43,004 nucleotides of DNA from a virus. Both the position numbers and the translations under genes were made by a program. The notes beneath the pieces are model-generated. The model was given only the letters and a program-made list of their open reading frames with translations. It was not told the origin of the DNA and made no database searches. Below, piece by piece: positions 1-6,642 of the stretch (the stretch's first letter is position 1; each line of letters begins with the position of its first letter). The DNA lies in the IMG/VR virus record IMGVR_UViG_3300042541_002680, positions 1-43,004 of that record. One strand, 5' to 3'.

Positions 1-28
1 AATACCCTTATTTAAGCTTGCAATCGTA

Positions 29-586
29 CTAAGAAATAATTCTACTGTTCTTTGGAAGACCTGATACCAAGTATTCCATCTGATCAGCAAGAATATTTCT
101 GTTCATGATGATCAATTGTTCGTAATAGTTTGGCACATAAGGTAGATAGATCAACTCAAGCCTTGCTTCCTTGAGCGTCTTATTTCCCTTATGAGTGTTA
201 CATCGCTTACACGAGGTAACTACGTTCATCCAAACATCTGTACCTCCGCGACTGCGAGGAACAATGTGATCTCTGCTTAAACCAAATGAGTTAGGAAAGT
301 GTTCTCCGCAATATGCACAGACATTACGGTCACGACCAAACAGAGTTCGGTTAGACAGCAATACTCTTCCGTGCTTGTTGACCTCGAAACCTTTTCCTCT
401 TACCGCGATGATACTAGGGGTTTCAATGTAAGATTCCCTACCATCATTCTGAATTCCTCCACGGTACCTAGCAACAATAGATCCCAGACTCCATGCAACA
501 TCGTTTTTAGCGTGTTTCGTGATGGCATCGTCGTAGGAAATCCATGCTCTAGGTGTACCTGCGATGTCCAATGCTAAAACTGACAT
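29..586 (-). CDS. HNH endonuclease
   Basis: 185-aa protein with a C-terminal HNH nuclease domain. It has a zinc-binding CxxC pair (C90, C93), the catalytic D106-H107 in SRDHIVPRSRGG, the central N121, and a second CxxC (C126, C129) followed by NTHKG. The family cuts DNA with one divalent metal, and in phages it is often a free-standing homing or packaging-associated nuclease. The ATG is well placed behind AGGAG. It lies just downstream of a 59-aa ORF and beside the tRNA locus. The N-terminal ~80 residues are not recognised. Family assignment is firm; the biological role (homing or other) is inferred. Confidence 0.88.
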   Translation of the reverse strand: MSVLALDIAGTPRAWISYDDAITKHAKNDVAWSLGSIVARYRGGIQNDGRESYIETPSIIAVRGKGFEVNKHGRVLLSNRTLFGRDRNVCAYCGEHFPNSFGLSRDHIVPRSRGGTDVWMNVVTSCKRCNTHKGNKTLKEARLELIYLPYVPNYYEQLIIMNRNILADQMEYLVSGLPKNSRIIS

Positions 587-595
587 GATCTTCTC

Positions 596-775
596 CTATT
601 TTGCTACAGTTACCTTTTTCAATGAATCTCGACGCATCAAGACTTCTCTGGCCGTTCCTTCTTTAATGACCCTGAGATATTCAATGCCGTCAATTATCTT
701 TACATCGCGCTGATTGGCGCAATTAAACTTTTCCTTATTGTATATATTCTCAAACACTGAGCTATGTTTGTTCAT
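596..775 (-). CDS. Small hypothetical protein, 59 aa
   Basis: Unrecognised small soluble protein, rich in Lys and Asn. I chose the ATG at 773-775 because AAGGAG sits 7 nt before it; a possible start two codons earlier lies too close to the ribosome-binding site. It ends 10 nt before the HNH gene start and follows the tRNA-Leu gene, so it is probably cotranscribed with both. No membrane segment or signal peptide is visible. The good ribosome-binding site and tight packing support a real gene; no function can be assigned. Confidence 0.65.
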   Translation of the reverse strand: MNKHSSVFENIYNKEKFNCANQRDVKIIDGIEYLRVIKEGTAREVLMRRDSLKKVTVAK

Positions 776-794
776 AATCATTCTCCTTAAAAAT

Positions 795-879
795 TGGTGC
801 GGGTAGAGGGAGTCGAACCCCCACGATTTTATTCGTCAGGACCTAAACCTGATGCGTCTGCCAGTTCCGCCATACCCGC
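795..879 (-). tRNA. tRNA-Leu(UAG)
   Basis: Type II cloverleaf: acceptor GCGGGTA/TACCCGC, anticodon UAG, long variable arm, canonical T loop TTCGACT, and an encoded CCA. Confidence 0.93.
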
Positions 880-883
880 AATT

Positions 884-958
884 TGGTGCCGCCTGTTGGT
901 AACGCTCCAACCTAGTGTGCTCTTCAGGCACATGCTAATCTATCTCAGCTAAAGCGGC
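884..958 (-). tRNA. tRNA-Phe(GAA) with non-canonical D and T loops
   Basis: 75-nt cloverleaf. Acceptor GCCGCTT/AGGCGGC with encoded CCA; anticodon arm TGTGC-CTGAAGA-GCACA (GAA). The T stem GTTGG/CCAAC closes the loop AGCGTTA instead of TTCRANY, and the D loop lacks the GG pair. It belongs to the group also seen at 1875, 6439 and 8045. Stem geometry is complete, so a functional tRNA is likely. Confidence 0.82.
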
Positions 959-965
959 ATTAAAT

Positions 966-1841
966 TTACTTCAACACATTCTGCCTGTCAACTCGGATGT
1001 AATTCTCCAACTTTTGATTCAGATCTTGAACTTCCTGCTTAGATGCTACCTCAGTGGTAACAACTGCGACGGGCGGTTCAACTACGGGAGGCTCACAAGT
1101 TTCTCCAGCAGCTTCCATTGCAGCACGGATATCAGGATCCTGACGCATACGCTCACATGCAGCCTTGACCTTTCCCATCTGATACAGGGTGTTGACTTGC
1201 GTGATCATTACGCAGTTCTTGTCAACAGTAGTCTTACCACCGCTCAGGCCAACTACACCAGTCTGAATACCACCACTGACTGAACCCAAGCAGGTAATCT
1301 GACCAGCGGTTAGGTTAGGTGCAATGGCAGTAGCAACTGGAATCCTACGAGCCTCGTAAGTATCACCGCCGATGTTTACATCAGTAGTATTACCTTGCGA
1401 AGCAACATGATTCTGATTACTTGAGTTACCACTGTTCGCAACAGACTGAGTCTGTGCCTGATCCTGCGCCTGATGCTGACCCTGCTTCTGCGAATTAGCA
1501 ACATCAAGATGGTTGTCTGCACTACTGTGGCTAGCATTGTTTACATCATTCTTGATGACGTTGGTGTTCTTGCTCACGGCATTGCTGTTGGCAGTGTTCT
1601 TGTTTACGTTCGCATTAACATTCTTGTTGACATTTGCGTTAACGTTCTTGTTAGCATTTGCATTGATGTTCTTGTTTTCAACATCAATGTGATTGTCAAC
1701 GTGATTTCGAACAATGGTGCCGCACGCAGAAGTACGACAACCAACAGGATAATGTCCTCCTCCACCGTAACTACCACCTGCATAAACATTAGTGGTAGCC
1801 AACAGTGCTGCAACACCGACATAAATCACATTCTTATTCAT
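966..1841 (-). CDS. Asn-rich secreted/periplasmic protein
   Basis: 291 aa with a Sec-type signal peptide: MNKN, then a hydrophobic stretch to about residue 20, then an Ala-x-Ala-like NVYA site. The mature N-terminus is Gly/Tyr-rich. Residues ~45-105 are low-complexity repeats of the type NANVNKNVN, followed by a Gln/Ser-rich linker. The C-terminal ~120 residues hold four cysteines (in ITCLG, KNCVM, KAACERM and GETCEPP) that could form disulphides, then a Pro/Val stretch and a short helix. Export to the periplasm or outer surface is inferred from the signal peptide. The function is unknown; a virion-associated or host-surface role is possible. It sits between tRNA-Phe and tRNA-Lys. Confidence 0.75.
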   Translation of the reverse strand: MNKNVIYVGVAALLATTNVYAGGSYGGGGHYPVGCRTSACGTIVRNHVDNHIDVENKNINANANKNVNANVNKNVNANVNKNTANSNAVSKNTNVIKNDVNNASHSSADNHLDVANSQKQGQHQAQDQAQTQSVANSGNSSNQNHVASQGNTTDVNIGGDTYEARRIPVATAIAPNLTAGQITCLGSVSGGIQTGVVGLSGGKTTVDKNCVMITQVNTLYQMGKVKAACERMRQDPDIRAAMEAAGETCEPPVVEPPVAVVTTEVASKQEVQDLNQKLENYIRVDRQNVLK

Positions 1842-1874
1842 AAAATCCCCTAATATATTTGTAATATCAATGAT

Positions 1875-1948
1875 TGGTAGGCCCGGAAGGTACCGCCCCT
1901 TCTTTTATGGGTTAAAAGCCCATTACATCACTTTAATGTTTCGAGCCC
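1875..1948 (-). tRNA. tRNA-Lys(UUU) with non-canonical D and T loops
   Basis: 74-nt cloverleaf with encoded CCA. Acceptor GGGCTCG/CGGGCCT, anticodon arm ATGGG-CTTTTAA-CCCAT. D arm ACAT-TAAAGTG-ATGT, and T arm GAAGG-GGCGGTA-CCTTC. Positions 8-9 are AA rather than the usual U8. D and T loops match those of the tRNA-Trp at 8045. Confidence 0.78.
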
Positions 1949-1967
1949 ACTTTTATCGAACACAGCT

Positions 1968-1996
1968 AGAATAGCAAAAAGTAATGAGAAATGCAA
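1968..1996 (-). promoter_or_regulatory. Candidate sigma-70 promoter
   Basis: On the minus strand TTGCAT (1991-1996), a 17-nt spacer and TATTCT (1968-1973) lie about 20 nt upstream of tRNA-Lys(UUU). It could drive this tRNA and the secreted-protein gene. The -10 match is only moderate. Confidence 0.45.
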
Positions 1997-2024
1997 GAAA
2001 AAAATGCTCTCTCAGAAAACAACG

Positions 2025-3026
2025 TTATGTTAATGTTAAATGTGTGACAAACTGTCTTGCTGAATTAGCCCATGTTACATCTTGAACGGTCTGTGCTGCC
2101 TGTTTTCTATCCAATGAAAGACATTGTAGTGTGGCAATTTCTAAATCGCTATTCGTGCTGCCGTTTATGCCTTCTATTATCTGATCTATCGGTCCAGTAA
2201 CCGGATAAGCAGCTACCGGTGTTCCGCAAGCCATTGCTTCCAATACCACCAATCCAAAAGTGTCGGTTTTGCTGGGAAATATCATGACATCTGCATTTTG
2301 ATAATAAGACGCCAGTTCAGCCCCAAACTTGTATCCTACGAAATCTATCTTGGGGTACTTGGCTGCAAGTCGAGCTTTCTCAGGACCATCACCTACTACA
2401 ATCTTTCTAGTTTGATGACCCGCAAGTTCTAACTGACAGAACGCTTCGATGTTCTTTTCTTTGCTAACTCGCCCCACAAACAACAGCGTGATAACATCGC
2501 GCCTAGTTCGATCTTGAAATGCAAAGTGTCTATCACAGCCTTTGCCTAATACTCTAGCATGAGAATATCCTAACTCTTTGCGATTAGATTCAGAAGATAC
2601 CATGACAAACTTCGATCTCTTGTGAAACCAATCAAAATACCACTTCGTATACTTCAAGGGTATCCCAGTTATCTTTTCTATAAATTCTGGAAACTTGGTA
2701 TGATAAGCGGTGGTATAGGCTTTTCCTAATCTGTCCAAAACTCGCTTGGCTTGTAATCCTAGAGGTCCCTCTGTAGCAATGTGTACGATCATCGAATCAT
2801 TCATACCCTCGTCTTGAAGAATTCTCTTCATCTTTTTCTTGCTGCATAGAGATAGGGAGATCTCAGGATAAAAAGGCGCACTCAGTGTCCTAAACATTCC
2901 TGGATGTATCACAGTTACCGAATAATTTTCTGGCAGATGCGAAAGTAGATTCGCATAGGTTGTGACTACACCATTTACCTGAGGGTGCCAAGCATCTGTG
3001 ATTAAGATGATTTTTGGGCTAACCAA
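2025..3026 (-). CDS. agt: GT4 glycosyltransferase, Agt-like (diacylglycerol glycosylation)
   Basis: About 333-aa GT-B fold glycosyltransferase of family GT4. The N-terminal Rossmann half has ILITDAWHPQVNGVVTT; the middle has HIATEGPLG and YHTKFPE; the C-terminal nucleotide-sugar site has VVGDGPE, FPSKTDTFGLVVLEAMACG with the EX7E pattern, and AAYPVTGP. From memory this matches the lipid glycosyltransferases paired with PlcP in marine bacteria, which add sugar to diacylglycerol at the inner membrane. I favour the TTG at 3024-3026 because GGGAG precedes it by 8 nt; a TTG at 3041 is the alternative. The gene overlaps the end of the upstream phosphoesterase gene, so translation is probably coupled. 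GT4 is firm; the lipid acceptor is inferred from sequence and the pairing. Confidence 0.82.
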   Translation of the reverse strand: MVSPKIILITDAWHPQVNGVVTTYANLLSHLPENYSVTVIHPGMFRTLSAPFYPEISLSLCSKKKMKRILQDEGMNDSMIVHIATEGPLGLQAKRVLDRLGKAYTTAYHTKFPEFIEKITGIPLKYTKWYFDWFHKRSKFVMVSSESNRKELGYSHARVLGKGCDRHFAFQDRTRRDVITLLFVGRVSKEKNIEAFCQLELAGHQTRKIVVGDGPEKARLAAKYPKIDFVGYKFGAELASYYQNADVMIFPSKTDTFGLVVLEAMACGTPVAAYPVTGPIDQIIEGINGSTNSDLEIATLQCLSLDRKQAAQTVQDVTWANSARQFVTHLTLT

Positions 3027-3754
3027 TTGATAATCTCCCAACGTCCATCGTAATGTTCAACAAGTGCAGTGCAGCTTTCTACCCAATCTCCGTCGTTCAT
3101 ATAAACCGTGTCGTTTATAATCTTGATATCTGCATGATGCACATGACCACAGATAACACCATCAACTTTTTTTCTTTTGCAATAGTCAACAAGCAATAAT
3201 TCGTAATCGCTAAGATAACTGAGTGCTTGTTTGGTTTTGTATTTCAAATAGGCACTTAGACTCCAGTATTTCATACCAAAAAGATTTCGAACTTTTTGTA
3301 ACCAATGATTGACTTCTAGTAACCAATTATAGAGTACATCACCTACATGATAGAGGATCTTAAGCTTGATTCTAATCACAGTGTCAAACACATCGCCGTG
3401 TATCACCATATAAGTTTTGCCATCTAGCGCAGTGTAGCGATAGGTATTACATAATTCTATATTACCAAAATGAACTCCGAAAGGTATCAAACCTCGTAAA
3501 GCCTCATCATGATTGCCTGCTATGTAGATTACATTGGTGCCGCGTTTAGCTGCGGTAAGTATTCTACGAATGACATTGGTATGACTCTGAGGCCAGAAAA
3601 ACTTTCTACTTAGGCGCCATCCATCTATGATATCGCCCACTAAGAATAGATTTTCGCTGGCACTATGTTTGAGAAAATCGCAAAGTATGTCAGCTTTGCA
3701 GCCCTTGCTGCCTAGATGAATATCTGAGATAAAAATTGATTTATATTTCTTCAT
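3002..3754 (-). CDS. plcP: PlcP/LpxH-like metallophosphoesterase
   Basis: 250-aa calcineurin-like phosphoesterase with the complete dinuclear metal motif set: D11-x-H13 (FISDIHLG), G40-D41 with IDGW, N81-H82-D83 (AGNHD), H119 in VIHGD, and GHVHH in the C-terminal third. The GDIIDGWRL, YWSLS and GDWVESCTA blocks resemble the PlcP branch of the LpxH-like family as I recall it. PlcP is a Mn-dependent phospholipase C that releases diacylglycerol from phospholipids when phosphate is short. The overlapping downstream GT4 gene supports PlcP over a true lipid-A LpxH. A GATAAATA late-type promoter lies 17 nt upstream of the ATG. Metallophosphoesterase is firm; PlcP activity is a strong inference. Confidence 0.85.
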   Translation of the reverse strand: MKKYKSIFISDIHLGSKGCKADILCDFLKHSASENLFLVGDIIDGWRLSRKFFWPQSHTNVIRRILTAAKRGTNVIYIAGNHDEALRGLIPFGVHFGNIELCNTYRYTALDGKTYMVIHGDVFDTVIRIKLKILYHVGDVLYNWLLEVNHWLQKVRNLFGMKYWSLSAYLKYKTKQALSYLSDYELLLVDYCKRKKVDGVICGHVHHADIKIINDTVYMNDGDWVESCTALVEHYDGRWEIINWLAQKSS

Positions 3755-3770
3755 AGTAATCTCAGATCAC

Positions 3771-3778
3771 TATTTATC
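3771..3778 (-). promoter_or_regulatory. T4-type late promoter (GATAAATA) for plcP-agt
   Basis: The minus-strand octamer GATAAATA matches the T4 late consensus TATAAATA except at position 1. It lies 17 nt upstream of the plcP start codon. Confidence 0.55.
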
Positions 3779-3790
3779 TTAAGAAAATGA

Positions 3791-4030
3791 CTAGATGTCT
3801 TTCAATCGTTTATCATAAGCGCGAAGTGCGGCGTGTTCAACCTTTTCTTCATCCAGTTTAAATTGAGTCTGGATTTCCTTCATGGCCGCAAAGAGCACTC
3901 CCAATTGATGTTCAAGAGCAGTTTTTGTCTTGCTCAAATGCAACGCATTCACATGATTCGCACATACTGTTGCCAAACGATTGCTCTCTTCCATCAGAAA
4001 TACTAGAGCTTGCTGCTTACTATCTAACAT
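3791..4030 (-). CDS. Small hypothetical protein, 79 aa
   Basis: 79-aa, mainly alpha-helical protein, rich in Ala, Leu and charged residues, with no signal peptide. I chose the ATG at 4028-4030 because it has a strong AGGAG 6 nt upstream; the longer open frame would run through tRNA-Gly(UCC). The helical heptad-like C-terminus could oligomerise. It is not recognised from any family and no role can be given. It lies between plcP and tRNA-Gly. Confidence 0.7.
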   Translation of the reverse strand: MLDSKQQALVFLMEESNRLATVCANHVNALHLSKTKTALEHQLGVLFAAMKEIQTQFKLDEEKVEHAALRAYDKRLKDI

Positions 4031-4048
4031 ATATTCTCCTAAAAATAA

Positions 4049-4122
4049 TGGAGCGGGATAACGGAATCGAACCGTTGACAAGAGTTTGGAAAACTCTAGT
4101 TTTACCATTAAACTAATCCCGC
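4049..4122 (-). tRNA. tRNA-Gly(UCC)
   Basis: Acceptor GCGGGAT/ATCCCGC, anticodon arm AGAGT-TTTCCAA-ACTCT, canonical T loop TTCGATT, encoded CCA. Confidence 0.94.
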
Positions 4123-4134
4123 ATTTTTTTGACT

Positions 4135-4196
4135 GTAACACATTCAAGTCGATCTGTCAACTGCTATGCTTGATCTACTGACTGAGCTAAATGGGC
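4135..4196 (-). pseudogene. Degenerate tRNA-like remnant
   Basis: The 5' part reads like a normal tRNA (GCCCATT, then TA, then a GCTCAGTCAGTAGA D-arm-like stretch). However, no matching 3' acceptor strand, T arm or CCA follows before tRNA-Gly, and the putative anticodon loop lacks U33. It is probably a decayed tRNA. Confidence 0.45.
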
Positions 4197-4202
4197 ATAA
4201 TT

Positions 4203-4278
4203 TGGCGACCCGTGGGGAATTCGAATCCCCGATTTCCTGCGTGACAGGCAGGCGTCTTAACCGCTCGACTAACGGGCC
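4203..4278 (-). tRNA. tRNA-Asp(GUC)
   Basis: Acceptor GGCCCGT/ACGGGTC, anticodon arm CCTGC-CTGTCAC-GCAGG, canonical D and T arms, encoded CCA. Confidence 0.94.
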
Positions 4279-4284
4279 TAAGTC

Positions 4285-4364
4285 TGGCGTGCCTGATAGG
4301 ATTCGAACCTACATGTAATCCAGTTACCTTTCTCTTCGTTCGTAGCGAAGGGGGATACAGACAC
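4285..4364 (-). tRNA. tRNA-Arg(ACG) apparently lacking a D arm
   Basis: Acceptor GTGTCTG/CAGGCAC with G-CCA and a canonical T arm (GTAGG-TTCGAAT-CCTAT). The perfect anticodon arm CTTCG-CTACGAA-CGAAG reads ACG. Only about 7 nt separate the acceptor from the anticodon stem, so there is no room for a D arm. The 21-nt variable region contains a small hairpin, GTAA-CTGGA-TTAC. Confidence 0.65.
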
Positions 4365-4368
4365 AGAA

Positions 4369-4740
4369 TCAAGGAAGTCCTAGCTTGAAATTCTTATATA
4401 CCATCACTCCCTTATGGGTGATCGATACATATTGAACAAATTTGATGAAGCGAGGATCTACATTTTGCTCTTGCATGTGATAGATCAATGCTGCATGTAC
4501 CACACTAGTAGCAACTCCCCATACGATGACATCTGTCTTACTAGGATGTCTACCTAGGATATGATTCTTTTCATAGAATCTATCTGGTTGCGAAGCTATC
4601 TTGTACGTCTGTACTACGTCTACTAGATGCAACGCTTGCCAGGCGTATTCTTCTTTAGGTAACTTTTTGAAAATATCGTCTGAAGCTTCTGCATTAATTG
4701 AGAATAGTGTCAACAAAAGAATTGTCATCATACGATTCAT
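4369..4740 (-). CDS. Small exported protein with signal peptide
   Basis: 123 aa beginning with a typical signal peptide (MNRMMTILLLTLFSINAEA), probably cleaved after the Ala-x-Ala at ~17-19. The mature domain has a DVVQT motif, an ExNHILGRHPS motif at ~57-67, and a hydrophobic segment IVWGVATSVVHAALI at ~72-86 that may insert in the membrane. The AGGAG ribosome-binding site is well placed before the ATG. Function is unknown; the pattern suggests an integral or periplasmic phage protein that acts on the envelope. It lies between tRNA-Arg and tRNA-Lys(CUU). Confidence 0.72.
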   Translation of the reverse strand: MNRMMTILLLTLFSINAEASDDIFKKLPKEEYAWQALHLVDVVQTYKIASQPDRFYEKNHILGRHPSKTDVIVWGVATSVVHAALIYHMQEQNVDPRFIKFVQYVSITHKGVMVYKNFKLGLP

Positions 4741-4756
4741 AAATTTCTCCTAAAAT

Positions 4757-4831
4757 TGGTAGGATGCCTGGGGGTCGAACCCAGATCGAACGGATTAAGA
4801 GTCCGGTGCATAACCGCTCTGCCAACATCCC
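4757..4831 (-). tRNA. tRNA-Lys(CUU)
   Basis: Acceptor GGGATGT/GCATCCT, anticodon loop CTCTTAA (CUU), canonical T loop TTCGACC, encoded CCA. Confidence 0.92.
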
Positions 4832-4992
4832 ATAATAAGTGTGGCAGGTGCGGTATGTTGCTCTAGGCTTTACAGTGCCAAAAGCATGCCCATGCTCCTT
4901 TTACTTTCCTTACCACGGTGCTTGATTGCCTTAAGAGGGCTTTTCTCGCAGTCAAGCCTGCGCCGAACTAACGTACTCGGAACCGTCGCGAA
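4832..4992. other. Non-coding spacer with unassigned RNA structure
   Basis: 161 nt between tRNA-Lys(CUU) and tRNA-Leu(CAA). It contains self-complementary segments, for example AGCATGCCCATGCT on the plus strand. No complete cloverleaf or credible ORF was found. It may hold another degenerate tRNA-like element. Confidence 0.35.
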
Positions 4993-5077
4993 TGGTGCCC
5001 CAGGAGGGACTTGAACCCCCACTCCTTTCGAAAGCGGATTTTGAGTCCGCCGCGTCTACCGATTCCACCACTGGGGC
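4993..5077 (-). tRNA. tRNA-Leu(CAA)
   Basis: Type II tRNA: acceptor GCCCCAG/CTGGGGC, anticodon arm GCGGA-CTCAAAA-TCCGC, variable arm, T loop TTCAAGT, encoded CCA. Confidence 0.94.
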
Positions 5078-5370
5078 GCAAAATAAAGAGGACATTTTTT
5101 CTGTAGTATGCCCTAAACTGCGGACTACATTTATTGATCGCCTGTCCTCGCGATATGGTTTAGCTTGGGACGCCTACACGCACATGGTACCACATGCTAT
5201 CGGATTTGTCTAACCCTTGCTCCTAGTTCAAGACGTTCTTGATCTTTGCTAGACGGCTACACCATAAGGTCACCCGCTGTCTGACACTTCACAATGTTTC
5301 GTCCCTACGGACTCATCAGAGACAGTAAAAATATATTACTTGATCTTAATTTCGAAGTCAAGAACTTTTT
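5078..5370. other. 293-nt non-coding stretch with structured segments
   Basis: No supported ORF. On the minus strand AGGACA/TGTCCT enclose an internal GTAGT/ACTAC stem in the 5089-5151 region, and a near-perfect palindrome sits around 5180-5197. Both resemble the tRNA-like array elsewhere in this locus, but no anticodon or T arm can be assigned. Confidence 0.35.
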
Positions 5371-5445
5371 TGGAGTTACGGACTGGATTTGCACCAGCAT
5401 ATGGAAGCTTTGCAGGCTTCTGCTTCACTGTTCAGCCACCGTAAC
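5371..5445 (-). tRNA. tRNA-Cys(GCA)
   Basis: Acceptor GTTACGG/CCGTAAC, anticodon arm GAAGC-CTGCAAA-GCTTC, T loop TGCAAAT (one change from canonical), encoded CCA. Confidence 0.88.
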
Positions 5446-5456
5446 ATCATATAAAT

Positions 5457-5531
5457 TGGTAGCGGGAGACGGAATTGCACCGCCGATCTTCAGGTTATGA
5501 GCCTGATGAGTTGCTACTTCTCCATCCCGCA
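5457..5531 (-). tRNA. tRNA-Met(CAU), possibly initiator-like
   Basis: Anticodon loop CTCATAA (CAU), T loop TGCAATT, encoded CCA. With A as discriminator, the first acceptor pair is T·T, followed by GCGGGA/TCCCGC. A mismatched 1:72 pair is an initiator-tRNA hallmark, but the three G:C pairs of an initiator anticodon stem are absent. A lysidine-type Ile tRNA is also possible. Confidence 0.8.
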
Positions 5532-5599
5532 AACTGTGAGAGTGACACCGTGAGGAATCGAAACTCTATCAGAGCATTTGGGTGCCTATCGAACTTAAA

Positions 5600-5675
5600 T
5601 GGTGGAGATGGACGGGATCGAACCGACGACATTTAGCTTGCAAAGCTAACGCTCTCCCAACTGAGCTACATCCCC
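5600..5675 (-). tRNA. tRNA-Ala(UGC)
   Basis: Fully canonical: acceptor GGGGATG, D arm GCTCAGTTGGGAGAGC, anticodon arm TTAGC-TTTGCAA-GCTAA, T loop TTCGATC, encoded CCA. Confidence 0.95.
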
Positions 5676-5685
5676 ATTTTTCAGA

Positions 5686-5898
5686 TCACTTATTTAGAGT
5701 GAACAACTTGCTCTGTTTAATTTCACTGAAAGCAGCTTCAGACATCTTCTGACCGAATGCAAACATTGCTTTAGTATAGGCACCTTGTGCCTCGGCAAAT
5801 ACTTCAATCTCACGCTTTACTGCATCGTTTGGTACGAATGAAGCGAAAGTCTTGGTTGCCTGAACAGAGTCGTTAACCCATGAATCTACTGTGTACAT
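5686..5898 (-). CDS. Small helical hypothetical protein, 70 aa
   Basis: 70-aa, mostly helical protein with a mid-region EIEVFAEAQGAYTKAMFAFGQKM and no signal peptide. The ATG at 5896-5898 follows AGGAG at a good distance, and a late-promoter-like GATAAATA lies ~23 nt upstream of it. A longer open frame upstream has no ribosome-binding site. The amphipathic pattern loosely recalls phasin-like proteins, but the similarity is too weak to name it. It is probably a small late protein of unknown function between tRNA-Ala and the GNAT gene. Confidence 0.68.
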   Translation of the reverse strand: MYTVDSWVNDSVQATKTFASFVPNDAVKREIEVFAEAQGAYTKAMFAFGQKMSEAAFSEIKQSKLFTLNK

Positions 5899-5921
5899 AA
5901 TAATTCTCCTGTGTAGACAGT

Positions 5922-5929
5922 TATTTATC
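5922..5929 (-). promoter_or_regulatory. T4-type late promoter (GATAAATA)
   Basis: Minus-strand GATAAATA, 23 nt upstream of the ATG of the 70-aa gene, which also has its own AGGAG. Confidence 0.55.
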
Positions 5930-5959
5930 TTGCACTGCATACAAAATAAGATTCGCTTT

Positions 5960-6020
5960 TTCGCTGCGTGGATGGTGCAGCTTGGATCTTTTTGAGATCT
6001 ACCACATGGGGAGCGGCGAA
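5960..6020 (-). ncRNA. Structured 61-nt RNA element, tRNA-like
   Basis: The ends TTCGCCGC/GCAGCGAA form 8 pairs on the minus strand, with an internal hairpin GATCT-CAAAA-AGATC. Shorter than a tRNA and without a T arm; function unknown. Confidence 0.4.
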
Positions 6021-6045
6021 CAAACTCTAGTGTACTAGGGGTAAA

Positions 6046-6414
6046 TTAAACAGGATTTGATCTAGCAAATGCTTTTCCTGCTGCGGACATATCACGTTCA
6101 TCTGAATAATGTTGCAACGGAATACCTTGCTTTCTTACGAAGTCAAACATAGCAGATGCTATACCTTTGCGACGATGATCGCTATGTATTTTGAGGTCAC
6201 CTATTTGTATCCTATTGTCCATTCCAGGACCAAACGGCAAATAACCAACTTCGTGATCGTTAATAAATGCGGTTACTTTGCCACTAACTGTATCATCATC
6301 TGGATAATACTTTTGTCTAAGACGTAAAGTTAACTTTAGTCCCTTAGATGTCACAACTGTATCTTCTATTGATAAAGATTGTTTCCAATTGTTCTCAATT
6401 TCAAATAGACGCAT
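6046..6414 (-). CDS. GNAT-family N-acetyltransferase
   Basis: About 122 aa with the GNAT acetyl-CoA binding motif A in the C-terminal half: LKIHSDHRRKGIASAMFDFV (R/Q-x-x-G-x-A type), preceded by the beta-strand IQIGDL. The family transfers an acetyl group from acetyl-CoA to an amine; the substrate here is unknown. I chose the ATG at 6412-6414. A longer frame would start with GTG inside the tRNA-Ile gene, whereas this ATG follows the late-promoter-like ACTAAATA by 4 nt, as at other genes in the window. It ends ~25 nt before the structured RNA at 5960-6020. Confidence 0.75.
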   Translation of the reverse strand: MRLFEIENNWKQSLSIEDTVVTSKGLKLTLRLRQKYYPDDDTVSGKVTAFINDHEVGYLPFGPGMDNRIQIGDLKIHSDHRRKGIASAMFDFVRKQGIPLQHYSDERDMSAAGKAFARSNPV

Positions 6415-6438
6415 ACTGTATTTAGTGTCACTGTAAAC

Positions 6439-6512
6439 TGGTGCCTCCTGGTGGTTACGCTCCACCGTATTCGCATTATCAGTACGATATTCTACTATTG
6501 AATTAAGGAGGC
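6439..6512 (-). tRNA. tRNA-Ile(GAU) with non-canonical D and T loops
   Basis: Complete 74-nt cloverleaf: acceptor GCCTCCT/AGGAGGC, D arm ATTC-AATAGTA-GAAT, anticodon arm TCGTA-CTGATAA-TGCGA (GAU), T arm GGTGG-AGCGTAA-CCACC, encoded CCA. The D loop has no GG and the T loop is not TTCRANY; same group as tRNA-Phe, -Lys(UUU) and -Trp. Confidence 0.8.
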
Positions 6513-6549
6513 GATTATGGAAGTATCGAAGTTCTCCTTTTAAAGTTTT

Positions 6550-6636
6550 CGGAAGGGGTGAGATTCGAACTCACGGTCCCCGTAAAGAGACGACAATTTT
6601 CAAGACTGTAGCAATAAACCGCTCTGCCACCCTTCC
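6550..6636 (-). tRNA. tRNA-Ser(UGA)
   Basis: Type II tRNA: acceptor GGAAGGG/CCCTTCC, anticodon arm ACAGT-CTTGAAA-ATTGT, long variable arm, T loop TTCGAAT. CCA is not encoded (the 3' end reads G-AAAA). Confidence 0.92.
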
Positions 6637-6642
6637 ATAAAA

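Noticed and set aside
299-577. Plus-strand ORF opposite the HNH endonuclease
   Set aside because: It is the antisense frame of a clear nuclease gene and has no ribosome-binding site.
3791-4147. 118-aa version of the 79-aa gene
   Set aside because: The extra N-terminus is translated from tRNA-Gly; the AGGAG site favours the inner ATG.
4832-4992. tmRNA
   Set aside because: No tmRNA-type acceptor/T-arm pair or tag reading frame could be traced.
6516-6547. Tiny plus-strand ORF (8 codons) after AAGGAGG
   Set aside because: The ribosome-binding-site-like sequence is the acceptor strand of tRNA-Ile; too short to support.
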